This document shows, piece after piece, positions 51,400 to 60,456 of a stretch of 64,000 bases of DNA. Under the pieces are notes generated by a model. It was not told the origin of the DNA and did no database searches. It saw nothing but the letters and a program-made list of their open reading frames with translations. This stretch comes from an uncultured Blautia sp. (GTDB lineage Bacteria; Bacillota; Clostridia; Lachnospirales; Lachnospiraceae), in contig UQAX01000010.1 of the NCBI GenBank assembly GCA_900539145.1, positions 1 to 64,000 on the forward strand. The letters are read 5' to 3'. Position 1 is the stretch's first letter. Each line of letters opens with the position of its first letter. Position numbers and translations under genes: made by a program.

Positions 51400-53469
51400 A
51401 TGGCTAGCAAGCGTGGTACTTTATCAATTAACAGTGACAATATCCTTCCGATTATTAAAAAATGGATGTATTCCGATCATGACATTTTCTTCCGTGAATT
51501 AATTTCAAATGGATGTGATGCCATTACAAAACTGAAAAAACTGGAGGTTATGGGAGAATACACTTTTCCGGAAGACCATAAAAATAAAATTCAGGTCATT
51601 GTAAATCCGGAAGAAAAGACTTTGAAATTCATTGATACAGGTCTTGGTATGACCGCAGATGAAGTAGAAGAATATATTACACAGATTGCATTTTCCGGTG
51701 CAACACAGTTTTTAGAGAAATATAAAGATAAAACAAATGAAGACCAGATTATCGGACATTTTGGTCTGGGATTTTACTCTGCGTTTATGGTGGCAGATGA
51801 AGTGCAGATTGATACTTTATCTTACAAAGAAGGAGCAACTGCGGTTCACTGGTCCAGTGACGGCGGTACAGAGTATGAAATCGGAGACGGAAACAGAACA
51901 GAAGTGGGTACAGAGATTACGCTGTTCTTAAATGAAGAGAGCGTAGAATTTGCCAATGAATACCGTGCAAGAGAAATCATTGAAAAATATTGTTCCTTTA
52001 TGCCGGTAGAAATTTTCCTTTCCAAAGCAAATGCACCGCAGGAATATGAAACGATTGAAGAGTCTGAAGTAAAAGAGGACGATGTAATTGTAGAGCATAT
52101 TCATGAAGAGGCAAAAACAGAAGAAAAAGAAAATGAAAACGGCGAAAAAGAGGTTGTAGAAATTTCTCCCGCAAGAGAAATGGTAAAAATTAACAAACGT
52201 CCGGTATCCTTAAGTGATACAAATCCTTTGTGGATGAAACATCCAAATGAATGTACAGAGGAAGAGTATAAAGCATTTTACCGTAAAGTATTCATGGATT
52301 ATAAAGAGCCGTTGTTCTGGATACACTTGAATATGGATTATCCGTTTAATTTAAAAGGTATTTTATACTTCCCAAAAATCAATATGGAATATGAGTCCAT
52401 TGAAGGAACCATTAAATTATACAATAATCAGGTATTTATTGCCGATAACATCAAAGAAGTTATTCCTGAATTCTTAATGCTGTTAAAGGGTGTTATTGAC
52501 TGTCCTGATTTACCGCTTAACGTATCCAGAAGCGCTTTGCAGAATGATGGATTTGTAAAGAAAATTTCTGATTATATCAGCAAAAAAGTGGCAGACAAGC
52601 TTTCCGGTATGTGCAAAACAGACAGAGAAAACTATGAAAAATACTGGGATGACATCAATCCGTTTATTAAATTCGGCTGCTTAAAAGATACAAAATTCTC
52701 TGAGAGAATGATGGACTATATTCTCTACAAAAACATTGACGGAAAATACCTGACACTGGAAGACTGCATCAAAGAAAATACAGTAGAAACACCGGAAGAT
52801 CAAGAAGTTGTTACAGAGGAAAATAAAGAAGAAGTTCTTGAGGAAGCAAAAGAAGAAGCTAAAAAAGAACCGGAAAAAACCAGCATCTATTATGTAACCG
52901 ATGAGGTACAGCAGAGCCAGTATATCAATATGTTCAGAGAACAAAATCAGGATGCGGTTATTCTGAAACACAACATTGACTCTCCGTTTATCTCTCATGT
53001 AGAACAGGTAAAAGAAAACGTAAAATTCCTTCGTATTGACGCAGATGTAACAGATGCTGTAAAAGAAGAAGGAAAAGACTTAGAGGAAGAAACAAAGACT
53101 TTATCTGAAATCTTTAAGAAAGCTTTAAAGAAAGAAAACCTGACAATCAAGGTGGAAAGTCTGAAAAATGAAAAAGTATCTTCTATGATGACAATTTCCG
53201 AAGAAAACCGCCGTATGCAGGAAATGATGAAAATGTACAATATGTACGGCATGGATCCATCCATGTTCGGCGGACAGGAAACACTGGTATTAAATGCTAA
53301 CAATAAACTGGTACAGTATGTTCTGGAAAATAAGGAAAATGAAAACGTGGATATTCTGTGCGAACAGTTATATGATTTGGCATTAATCAGCCACAGACAA
53401 CTGACACCGGAAGAAATGACAAAATTTGTAACAAGAAGTAATGAAATTATGCTGCTTTTGGCAAAATAA
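51400..53469 (+). CDS. htpG: HSP90-family chaperone HtpG
   Basis: 689 aa (E. coli 624). The N-terminal ATPase domain has FFRELISNGCDAITKLK, FIDTGLGMT, GHFGLGFYSAFMVAD; the middle domain has GILYFP and LPLNVSRSALQND. An acidic EEKENENGEKE insert at ~245-260 and a long acidic stretch at ~480-500 (EENKEEVLEEAKEEAKKE) add the extra length. ATG at 51400, with AAAGGAG 12 nt upstream, gives MASKRGTLS, the usual clostridial start. Controlled by HrcA through CIRCE. Confidence 0.95.
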   Translation: MASKRGTLSINSDNILPIIKKWMYSDHDIFFRELISNGCDAITKLKKLEVMGEYTFPEDHKNKIQVIVNPEEKTLKFIDTGLGMTADEVEEYITQIAFSGATQFLEKYKDKTNEDQIIGHFGLGFYSAFMVADEVQIDTLSYKEGATAVHWSSDGGTEYEIGDGNRTEVGTEITLFLNEESVEFANEYRAREIIEKYCSFMPVEIFLSKANAPQEYETIEESEVKEDDVIVEHIHEEAKTEEKENENGEKEVVEISPAREMVKINKRPVSLSDTNPLWMKHPNECTEEEYKAFYRKVFMDYKEPLFWIHLNMDYPFNLKGILYFPKINMEYESIEGTIKLYNNQVFIADNIKEVIPEFLMLLKGVIDCPDLPLNVSRSALQNDGFVKKISDYISKKVADKLSGMCKTDRENYEKYWDDINPFIKFGCLKDTKFSERMMDYILYKNIDGKYLTLEDCIKENTVETPEDQEVVTEENKEEVLEEAKEEAKKEPEKTSIYYVTDEVQQSQYINMFREQNQDAVILKHNIDSPFISHVEQVKENVKFLRIDADVTDAVKEEGKDLEEETKTLSEIFKKALKKENLTIKVESLKNEKVSSMMTISEENRRMQEMMKMYNMYGMDPSMFGGQETLVLNANNKLVQYVLENKENENVDILCEQLYDLALISHRQLTPEEMTKFVTRSNEIMLLLAK

Positions 53470-53490
53470 AAGATAATTATAATAATATAA

Positions 53491-53644
53491 AAGAGACTGT
53501 TACATTAAATGTTCATCCGGAATATTTATACATTTCACGCTCAGTCTGCGCTCACTTTGAGCTTGTAATCTCAAAGCGTGCTCGACAAATTCGCTAAAAG
53601 TGTAGAAATATTCGAGATATATTTTAAAAAGACAGTCTCTTTTT
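53491..53644. repeat. Palindromic element copy D
   Basis: Same orientation as copy C. Outer arms AAGAGACTGT / ACAGTCTCTT, inner GAATATTTATAC / GTGTAGAAATATTC, conserved core with CAGTCTGCGCTC, CTTTGAG...CTCAAAG and GCTCGACAAATTCGC. TTTTT tail. Between converging htpG and nudC. Confidence 0.82.
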
Positions 53645-53652
53645 GTTATTTT

Positions 53653-54480
53653 TTAGTAGAGTCCTTTTTTAAATTGTATCATCATTTCCCTCGTAAGGCT
53701 TACGTCATAATCATCGTAAGGGATTTCTTTCCGTTCAAACCACTGGGCAGTGGACAGTTCTTCCCGGTCTAAGGTAATTGTATCGTCACCGTCTAAATCA
53801 CAGTAAAAACCGGATAAAACAGAGCCGGAAAGTCCCCATGGCTGGCTTTTGTAATACTGAATATTTTTTACCTTCAGTCCCACTTCCTCCATAACTTCTC
53901 TTCTTACTGTGTCCTCCAGTGTTTCACCGATTTCCGTAAATCCCGCAATCAAGGCATAACGTGTAGTATTTCTTCCGGCATATTTGGAAAGTAAGAGCTT
54001 GTTTTTATTTCGAATACCCACAATGACAGCGGGAGAAATTTTGGGATATTCTGTGTTGTGGCAGTGCGGGCAGTACATCATGCGTTCTTTTGTATCGTGA
54101 AGCAGTTTTTCTCCACATTTACCGCAGAATTTGCGGTTTTCATACCAGTTAAATAGATGAAAACCTGTAACCAGTGCAAAACAAAGTTCTTTTGGTTGCT
54201 GGCTGCGAAAAATTATCAAATCTTCAAAAGTAAAATCAGATAAAAGAGAAGGCTCCAGCTTTGGAAGCATGTAAAAATGCTGCTCATCAATGGAAAATAA
54301 ATAGATGTAAGGCTGGCTTTCCCAATCTGGAATGTCGCAGAGACGAGGCAGTAAAAAGCTGTTTTTTGTTTTTCTTACCAAAACAGTTTTTGCGTTATAA
54401 CATAAAATAAAGTCTTGTTCTGTTGGCGGAACCGGTATGTATTCGTTGTGATAGCAATGTGCTCCAAGATCCTGTATCAT
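53653..54480 (-). CDS. nudC: NAD(H) pyrophosphatase / deNADding enzyme NudC
   Basis: 275 aa. Zinc ribbon CGKCG...CPHC at ~120-145, then the Nudix box GFTEIGETLEDTVRREVMEEVGL in split form, and the SQPWGLSGS motif that marks the NADH subgroup (SQPWPFPxS in E. coli). Cleaves NAD(H) or removes NAD caps from RNA. ATG at 54480 has GGGAGG upstream. Downstream partner of the DUF5721 gene. Confidence 0.9.
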   Translation of the reverse strand: MIQDLGAHCYHNEYIPVPPTEQDFILCYNAKTVLVRKTKNSFLLPRLCDIPDWESQPYIYLFSIDEQHFYMLPKLEPSLLSDFTFEDLIIFRSQQPKELCFALVTGFHLFNWYENRKFCGKCGEKLLHDTKERMMYCPHCHNTEYPKISPAVIVGIRNKNKLLLSKYAGRNTTRYALIAGFTEIGETLEDTVRREVMEEVGLKVKNIQYYKSQPWGLSGSVLSGFYCDLDGDDTITLDREELSTAQWFERKEIPYDDYDVSLTREMMIQFKKGLY

Positions 54481-54496
54481 AAGTTTTCCTCCCGAT

Positions 54497-55000
54497 TTAT
54501 AAAGTTTCATAGGGAATTTGCTGTTGCTTGAAAAATTTTTGAACCAGCTCATCCCATACGTGGTCTAAAGTTTTATCAAGGGTAAAGGTCTTTACAGAAG
54601 TTCCCGTAGTACAGGTTAAATGTGTCCCGTCATATTGGAAATTTACGAAAAGACCGAAAATATCGTCAAGAGTAAGAGGAACATGATTTCCAAGTAAAAG
54701 TTTTTCTGTATTTTTCTTTGAAAGCATGAATACAATTTTAAAGTGAAGAGGTGTTTTTTTTCCTTTCATGATGGAAAAACAAAGGGGTTTGATGTCTTTC
54801 CAAAGAGCGTATTCACGACCTTCTGCCTGTAACAGTTCTGCTTCCTGTGTATCGAAAAAATCAGGATGAAGAAGTCCGTCTATGGTATATGTAACGGAAG
54901 TAGTGATATTAGCTTCTGACAGCCAGAAAGCGTCAAAATCAGTACCAATCAATAATTTTGACATAAAGCTTTTTATATCCTGCACCTGTAATGCAATCAT
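54497..55000 (-). CDS. DUF5721-like protein
   Basis: 167 aa. MIALQVQDIKSFMSKLLIG start, FWLSEANITTSVTYTIDG, then KPLCFSIMKGKKTPLHFKIVF, which fits the clostridial DUF5721 family as I recall it. No membrane segment; function unknown. AAAGGAGGG precedes the ATG; 16 nt ahead of nudC on the same strand. Confidence 0.65.
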   Translation of the reverse strand: MIALQVQDIKSFMSKLLIGTDFDAFWLSEANITTSVTYTIDGLLHPDFFDTQEAELLQAEGREYALWKDIKPLCFSIMKGKKTPLHFKIVFMLSKKNTEKLLLGNHVPLTLDDIFGLFVNFQYDGTHLTCTTGTSVKTFTLDKTLDHVWDELVQKFFKQQQIPYETL

Positions 55001-55100
55001 AAAAAAATCCCTCCTTTCTATAAAAATTTCTGTTTGGATGAAAGGTTAAGAACAGTATAAACGAAAATGAAAAAAAATCCCAGTGTTTTAGGAAAAAACC

Positions 55101-55129
55101 TTTTCAAATAAGTGGTTTTGTGGTAGTAT
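55101..55129 (+). promoter_or_regulatory. degV promoter
   Basis: TTTTCA (55101-55106), 17-nt spacer, TAGTAT (55124-55129). Confidence 0.5.
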
Positions 55130-55169
55130 AAGAAATGGTATTAAAAACTACATAAAGAGGTTATGAAAA

Positions 55170-56009
55170 ATGAAATATAAAATTGTAATAGATAGCTGCG
55201 GCGAATTATTAGACAGATGGAAAATAGATGAGAAATTTGAAAGCGTTCCTTTAACTTTAACCGTAGGGGACGAAGATATCGTAGATGACGAAAGTTTTAA
55301 TCAGGCGGAGTTTTTAGAGAAAGTGGCACAGTGTCCGGAATGTCCCAAATCCTCCTGCCCTTCACCGGAAAGATATCGTCAGGCATTTGACTGTGATGCG
55401 GAGCATGTGTATGCAGTAACACTCTCATCTAATTTGAGCGGTTCTTATAACAGTGCGGTTTTAGGAAAAAATCTTCTTTCAGAAGATAAACCGGAGCAGA
55501 AGATACATGTTTTTAATTCCTGTTCTGCTTCCGCAGGTCAGACCTTAATCGCCATGAAAATCGAAGAATGTGAAGAAGCAGGAATGGACTTTGAGCAGGT
55601 AATAAAAACCGTTGAAGAGTATATTCAGTCACAGAATATTTATTTTGTACTGGAAAATCTGGAGACACTGAGAAAAAACGGAAGACTGAGTAATATCAAA
55701 GCTTTTGTAGCAAGTGCGTTAAAGATTAAACCGGTTATGAACGGAACACCGGAAGGTACTATTGTACAGTTAGATCAGGCAAGAGGAATTAATAAGGCTC
55801 TTGTAAAAATGGTAGATTATGTTGTAGAAAATGCCAAGGACAGTGCGAATAAAGTTTTGGCTATTACCCACTGCAACTGTGCTTCTCGTGCAGAAATCGT
55901 AAAAGAAGAAATTTTAAAGAGAATTGAAGTAAAGGATGTAGTTGTTTTAGATACTGCAGGAGTCAGCAGTATGTATGCAAATGACGGAGGAATTATTGTG
56001 TCCATTTAA
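55170..56009 (+). CDS. DegV family fatty-acid-binding protein
   Basis: 279 aa. VIDSCGELL start, SCPSPERYRQAF, VTLSSNLSGSYNSA, NIYFVLENLETLRKNGRLS, and ALKIKPVM, all DegV (FakB-like) signatures. Family members hold a fatty acid for phosphorylation by FakA. No kinase gene nearby. Confidence 0.9.
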   Translation: MKYKIVIDSCGELLDRWKIDEKFESVPLTLTVGDEDIVDDESFNQAEFLEKVAQCPECPKSSCPSPERYRQAFDCDAEHVYAVTLSSNLSGSYNSAVLGKNLLSEDKPEQKIHVFNSCSASAGQTLIAMKIEECEEAGMDFEQVIKTVEEYIQSQNIYFVLENLETLRKNGRLSNIKAFVASALKIKPVMNGTPEGTIVQLDQARGINKALVKMVDYVVENAKDSANKVLAITHCNCASRAEIVKEEILKRIEVKDVVVLDTAGVSSMYANDGGIIVSI

Positions 56010-56021
56010 GTGCCAAATCTA

Positions 56022-56050
56022 TTGACAAAAAAATTAAAATCAGCTATATT
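56022..56050 (+). promoter_or_regulatory. Promoter of the leader RNA / polyamine operon
   Basis: TTGACA (56022-56027), 17-nt spacer, TATATT (56045-56050): close to consensus. Transcription should start around 56057. Confidence 0.8.
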
Positions 56051-56056
56051 AAGAAG

Positions 56057-56416
56057 GCTATGGGATACAAAGTTCGACAGAGGTTCCATGCAAATATTTT
56101 TTGCCCACCTTCGGGTTAAGGCCATACGGACAGCCGGGGCAACTGCCGATTGGCAACGCTTGTTGCCTTATTGATTGAGTTAAAAGCTCAAATTTTATAA
56201 GTTGGTAACTTTACAACCAGTGCACAAAAGGTGCACATCAACTTGTGAAACGGTCAATAAGAGTAGTAAAAGTAAGATATTTGCTATATAGACTCTAAAA
56301 CTTTCGTCATTCCGAACCCTTAGAGAAAAGAAAATAGGACGAAATGAATATCGTTGGATATTTTGCGAAATACAGCCACAGGTGATGTGTAGAAATACAG
56401 CACCTGTGGCGTTTTT
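56057..56416 (+). ncRNA. Structured RNA ahead of speD (leader or stand-alone), unassigned
   Basis: No gene fits this ~360-nt stretch, which runs from a strong promoter to a strong terminator. Predicted pairings by eye: TATGGGA/TTCCAT (56061-56099), GGCAAC/GTTGCC (56152-56167), CTTATTGA/TCAATAAG (56167-56174 with 56254-56261) enclosing AAGTTG/CAACTT and GTGCAC/GTGCAC hairpins. A potential pseudoknot combines CTCTAA/TTAGAG (56293-56298, 56320-56325) with TTTCGTC/GACGAAA (56302-56308, 56338-56344). Terminator GCCACAGGTG / CACCTGTGGC + GTTTTT. It does not match tmRNA, RNase P, SRP, 6S or the riboswitch consensuses I know. Attenuation control of polyamine genes is plausible but unproven. Confidence 0.65.
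56375..56416 (+). terminator. Terminator ending the leader RNA
   Basis: 10-bp GC-rich stem (56375-56384 with 56401-56410), 16-nt loop, then GTTTTTATT. Confidence 0.85.
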
Positions 56417-56455
56417 ATTGTTTCATGGGAATGGCGTTCTATGAAACAATAAAAA
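56412..56455 (+). other. Second hairpin before speD
   Basis: TTTTTATTGTTTCAT and ATGAAACAATAAAAA form a perfect 15-bp stem with a 14-nt loop. Its 5' arm begins with the T-run of the preceding terminator, so forming it could influence read-through. Confidence 0.6.
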
Positions 56456-56494
56456 TGCTTCGGGAGAAGAGCACTGCTGAAAGGAAATGGAATT

Positions 56495-57250
56495 ATGAGT
56501 GAAAAACTGAAGCTGTATGGTTTTAATAATTTAACAAAATCCCTGAGCTTTAATATTTTTGATATATGCTATGCGGAAACGCAAAAAGACCAGAAAGAAT
56601 ATATTGAATACATTGACGATATGTATAATTCCGATAGACTGATTACCATTCTGACAAATTTAACACAGATGATAGGCGCACAGATATTGAATATTTCCCA
56701 GCAGGATTATGAGCCGCAGGGAGCGTCTGTGACTGTTCTGATTGCAGAAAAGACCATGGTTCCTATGGGAAAAACTCATGTGGCGCATTTAGACAAGAGC
56801 CATGTGACAGTACATACATATCCGGAATATCATCCGGAAACCTGTGTGGCAACCTTTCGGGTGGATATTGATGTGTCTACCTGCGGAGAGATTACGCCGC
56901 TTTCCACGCTGGATTACCTTATCGGAGCTTTTGACTCGGACGTGATTACCATGGATTATCGGGTAAGAGGCTTTACAAGAAGCTTAAAGGGAAAGAAGCT
57001 CTTTATGGACCATGAAATTCATTCTATTCAGGAATATATTGATAAAGAAACTTTAAAAGAATATAACGCTGTGGATATCAACGTATCGGAAGCGAATTTA
57101 TTCCATACGAAAATGGTGCGGGAAAAAATTTGTTTAGATGATTATTTATTTAATACAAATATAGAGGAGCTTTCAAAAGAAAAGAAACAGGATATAGAAA
57201 ATCGTTTAAAGAAAGAAATGACAGAAATTTTTATCGGAAAAACAGTCTGA
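56495..57250 (+). CDS. speD: S-adenosylmethionine decarboxylase proenzyme (E. coli type)
   Basis: 251 aa (E. coli 264). LDKSHVTVHTYPE contains the Lys101-Ser102 self-cleavage site that creates the pyruvoyl group; CVATFRVDIDVSTCGEI and MDYRVRGFTR are conserved. Makes decarboxylated SAM, the aminopropyl donor for SpeE. AAAGGAAATGG before ATG. First gene of a six-gene polyamine operon behind the structured leader. Confidence 0.94.
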   Translation: MSEKLKLYGFNNLTKSLSFNIFDICYAETQKDQKEYIEYIDDMYNSDRLITILTNLTQMIGAQILNISQQDYEPQGASVTVLIAEKTMVPMGKTHVAHLDKSHVTVHTYPEYHPETCVATFRVDIDVSTCGEITPLSTLDYLIGAFDSDVITMDYRVRGFTRSLKGKKLFMDHEIHSIQEYIDKETLKEYNAVDINVSEANLFHTKMVREKICLDDYLFNTNIEELSKEKKQDIENRLKKEMTEIFIGKTV

Positions 57251-57265
57251 TAAAAGGAGGCAGAA

Positions 57266-58720
57266 ATGGAAAAGTTATCGCAGGAAAGTGCCCCGATTTA
57301 TGAGGCTTTAGAAAAATTCAGAAAGATGAGGGTCGTGCCCTTTGATGTGCCGGGACATAAGAGAGGAAGGGGAAATCCGGAGCTGGAGCGTCTTTTGGGA
57401 GAGCGCTGTATGAATTTAGATGTAAACTCTATGAAACCTCTGGACAATCTTTGTCATCCGGTCTCCGTTATCCGTCAGGCAGAGGAGCTGGCAGCAGAGG
57501 CTTTTCATGCGGCACATGCTTTTTTAATGGTAGGGGGGACGACCTCTTCGGTGCAGAGTATGATTTTATCTGTGGCGAAAAGAGGGGAGAAAATTATTCT
57601 TCCCAGAAATGTGCACCGAAGCGTGCTTACGGCAATGGTACTGTGCGGAGCAGTACCCGTATATGTAAATCCACAGTGCAGCAATCGTCTTGGAATTCCT
57701 CTTGGAATGTCTGTGGCGGATGTGGAAAGGGCAATTCGGGAAAATCCCGATGCAAAGGCAGTTTTGGTAAACAATCCTACCTACTATGGCGTTTGCTCTG
57801 ATATTCAGTCTATTGTAAAGCTGGCGCATGATAACGGAATGTATTGTCTGGCGGATGAGGCGCACGGAACGCATTTTTATTTTTCAGACAAGCTTCCTGT
57901 TTCCGCTATGGATGCAGGAGCAGATATGGCAGCAGTTTCCATGCACAAATCGGGAGGAAGTCTGACACAGAGCTCTCTGCTTTTAATCGGACCGAATATG
58001 CCGGAAGGACATGTAAGACAGATTATCAATCTGACGCAGACGACCAGCGGTTCTTATCTTTTGATGTCCAGTCTGGATATTTCCAGAAGAAATCTGGCAT
58101 TGAGAGGCAGAGAAACCTTTGAAAAGGTCATTGAGCTGGCAGAATATGCCAGAAAAGAGATTAACGAAATTCCGGGCTTTTACGCATTTTCCAAGGAAAT
58201 CATAAACCAGGACAGTGTGTATGATTTTGATGTGACAAAGCTTTCTATTCATACCTTGGAAACAGGACTTGCGGGAATTGAAGTCTATGATTTGCTGCGG
58301 GATGAATATGACATTCAGATTGAATTCGGAGATTTTGGAAATATTTTGGCATATTTGTCTATCGGAGACAGAAAACGTGATATTGAGCGATTGGTGTCTT
58401 CTCTTTCTGAGGTTGCAAGGCGGTTTGGCAAGACAAAGGTGGATTTAATTGAGCAGGAATATATTCCGCCTCAGGTGGCAGTATCTCCTCAGGAAGCTTT
58501 TTACGCAGAAAAGGAGTCCAAAACACTGCAAGACGCAATCGGTTTTATTTGCAGTGAGTTTGTTATGTGTTATCCGCCGGGAATTCCTATTTTAGCGCCA
58601 GGAGAAAGAGTGACAAAAGAGATTATCGAGCATATTGAGTATGCAAAGGAAAAGGGCTGTACTATTACAGGCCCTGAGGATGCAGAAATCAATTATTTGA
58701 ATGTGCTGAAAGGAGTTTAA
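57266..58720 (+). CDS. speA: Arginine decarboxylase (Orn/Lys/Arg class, SpeA of Bacillus type)
   Basis: 484 aa PLP enzyme: VPFDVPGHKRGRGN, DNLCHPVSVIRQAEELAAEAF, VGGTTSSVQSMI, NNPTYYGVC, LADEAHGTHF, and SMHKSGGSLTQSS with the PLP Lys. Arginine specificity is inferred from the agmatinase gene in the same operon; lysine or ornithine decarboxylation cannot be excluded by sequence. AAAGGAGG precedes ATG, 15 nt after speD. Confidence 0.88.
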   Translation: MEKLSQESAPIYEALEKFRKMRVVPFDVPGHKRGRGNPELERLLGERCMNLDVNSMKPLDNLCHPVSVIRQAEELAAEAFHAAHAFLMVGGTTSSVQSMILSVAKRGEKIILPRNVHRSVLTAMVLCGAVPVYVNPQCSNRLGIPLGMSVADVERAIRENPDAKAVLVNNPTYYGVCSDIQSIVKLAHDNGMYCLADEAHGTHFYFSDKLPVSAMDAGADMAAVSMHKSGGSLTQSSLLLIGPNMPEGHVRQIINLTQTTSGSYLLMSSLDISRRNLALRGRETFEKVIELAEYARKEINEIPGFYAFSKEIINQDSVYDFDVTKLSIHTLETGLAGIEVYDLLRDEYDIQIEFGDFGNILAYLSIGDRKRDIERLVSSLSEVARRFGKTKVDLIEQEYIPPQVAVSPQEAFYAEKESKTLQDAIGFICSEFVMCYPPGIPILAPGERVTKEIIEHIEYAKEKGCTITGPEDAEINYLNVLKGV

Positions 58721-58721
58721 T

Positions 58722-59576
58722 ATGGATTTATGGTTTTCAGAGAAACAGACAAATAATGTGAAATTTTCTATCCGTGTGGATAAACAGTTATACAGCGGGC
58801 AGAGCGAGTTCCAGAGAATTGATGTCTTTGAGTCACCGGAATTCGGAAAATTTCTCACATTAGACGGCTATATGATGTTTACAGAAAAGGATGAATTTAT
58901 CTACCATGAAATGATTACCCATATTCCTATGGCAGTACATCCTCATGTGGAAAATATACTGGTTATCGGCGCAGGAGACGGCGGCGTGGTAAGAGAGCTT
59001 ACCAGATATGAGGAAATCAAACGAATTGATTTGGTGGAAATTGATGAAATGGTGGTAGAGGTGTGCAAAGAATATTTTCCTCACACAGCCTGCGGACTGG
59101 AGGATGAACGTGTGCATATTTTCTACGAAGATGGGCTGAAATTCATCCGCCGCTGCAAAGAGGAATATGATTTGATTATTGTGGACTCCACCGACCCGTT
59201 TGGACCGGGAGAAGGACTTTTTACAAGAGAATTTTACGGCAACTGCTATAAAGCTTTAAAGGAAGACGGCATTATGGTAAATCAGCATGAAAGTCCTTTC
59301 TACGAGGAAGATGCTCTTGCCTGTCAGCGGGCGCACAGGAATATTACAGAGTCCTTTCCAATCAGCAGAATTTATCAGGCGCATATTCCTACTTATCCTT
59401 CCGGACATTGGCTGTTTGGCTTTGCATCTAAGAAGTATCACCCTCTCAGAAATTTGGATGAAAAGCGTTGGAATGAAAGAGGAATAAAAACGCATTATTA
59501 TACCACTACATTACATAAAGGGGCATTTTATCTGCCTGCATACGTGGAGGAACTGTTAAAAGATGTTGAAAAATAA
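58722..59576 (+). CDS. speE: Spermidine synthase
   Basis: 284 aa. Beta N-domain with QSEFQRIDVFESPEFGKFLTLDG split by short spacers, VIGAGDGGVVREL (dcSAM site), VEIDEMVVEVCKEYFP, and DLIIVDSTDPFGPGE with the catalytic Asp. Transfers aminopropyl from decarboxylated SAM to putrescine. AAAGGAG lies within the end of speA. Confidence 0.94.
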   Translation: MDLWFSEKQTNNVKFSIRVDKQLYSGQSEFQRIDVFESPEFGKFLTLDGYMMFTEKDEFIYHEMITHIPMAVHPHVENILVIGAGDGGVVRELTRYEEIKRIDLVEIDEMVVEVCKEYFPHTACGLEDERVHIFYEDGLKFIRRCKEEYDLIIVDSTDPFGPGEGLFTREFYGNCYKALKEDGIMVNQHESPFYEEDALACQRAHRNITESFPISRIYQAHIPTYPSGHWLFGFASKKYHPLRNLDEKRWNERGIKTHYYTTTLHKGAFYLPAYVEELLKDVEK

Positions 59577-60420
59577 TATAGAAACTTTTTTAGAATGTGA
59601 TAAGGAATACAACGAGGCGGAAATTGTGCTTTTCGGAGCGCCTTTTGACTCCACAACCTCTTTTAGACCGGGAACACGGTTTGGTAGCAGCGCCGTCCGT
59701 CATGAGTCCTACGGTCTGGAAAGTTACAGCCCTTATCAGGATAAGGATTTAAGAGACTGTAAAATTATGGACTCCGGAGATTTAGAGCTTTCTTTTGGAA
59801 ACACCAAAGCAGCGCTTACAGACATTTATCATCGTACAGCGTTGATTTTAAAAGATAAAAAGCTGCCGTTTATGGTAGGCGGTGAGCATCTGGTGACCTT
59901 AGGCGCTTTTCGTGCCGTATGGGAGCAATATCCTGAGGTTTGCATTATTCACTTTGATGCTCATGCAGATTTAAGAGAAGAATATTTGGACGCAAAGCTT
60001 TCCCATGCCTGTGTACTGCGCAGATGCTGGGAAATGACAGGAGACGGTAAAATTTATCAGTTTGGAATTCGCTCCGGAGACAGAGAGGAATTTTACTGGG
60101 CAAAGGAGCATGTAAAAATGCAGAAATTCTCCTTTGACGGATTGGAAGAAACGTTAGAGGAATTAAAGGGAAAACCAGTTTATTTTACTGTGGATTTAGA
60201 TGTAATGGATCCCTCCGTATTTCCGGGAACAGGAACACCGGAGCCGGGCGGAGTAAGCTTTGACGAGCTTAGAAAGGCTGCCACAGCAGTATGTGAAAAA
60301 GCCAATGTCATAGGCTGCGATGTCAATGAGTTAAGCCCTCATTACGACCAAAGCGGGGCTTCCACAGCCGTAGCAGGAAAAATTATCAGAGAAATGCTTC
60401 TGGCTTTAAGCAAGAAGTAA
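59563..60420 (+). CDS. speB: Agmatinase
   Basis: 285 aa ureohydrolase: FGAPFDSTTSFRPGTRFG, VGGEHLVTLG (metal His), HFDAHADLREEY, SHACVLRR, and DLDVMDPSVFPGTGTPEPGG in split form. Hydrolyses agmatine to putrescine and urea, linking SpeA to SpeE. GGAGGAAC lies upstream; overlaps speE by 14 nt. Confidence 0.93.
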   Translation: MLKNNIETFLECDKEYNEAEIVLFGAPFDSTTSFRPGTRFGSSAVRHESYGLESYSPYQDKDLRDCKIMDSGDLELSFGNTKAALTDIYHRTALILKDKKLPFMVGGEHLVTLGAFRAVWEQYPEVCIIHFDAHADLREEYLDAKLSHACVLRRCWEMTGDGKIYQFGIRSGDREEFYWAKEHVKMQKFSFDGLEETLEELKGKPVYFTVDLDVMDPSVFPGTGTPEPGGVSFDELRKAATAVCEKANVIGCDVNELSPHYDQSGASTAVAGKIIREMLLALSKK

Positions 60421-60456
60421 AATATAAAAGAACATGAAAAACAGGAGGAAAAAAAC

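Noticed and set aside
29810..53644. Palindromic elements as insertion sequences
   Set aside because: No coding capacity for a transposase, and arms differ between copies, unlike fixed terminal inverted repeats. Reported as a repeat family instead.
56057..56416. tmRNA, RNase P RNA, SRP RNA, 6S RNA, T-box or a common riboswitch
   Set aside because: No tRNA-like 3' end or tag frame, no GAGGAAAGUCC-type P4 sequence, no T-box AAGGGTGG-type motif, and no S-box, lysine or cobalamin core seen. Left unassigned.
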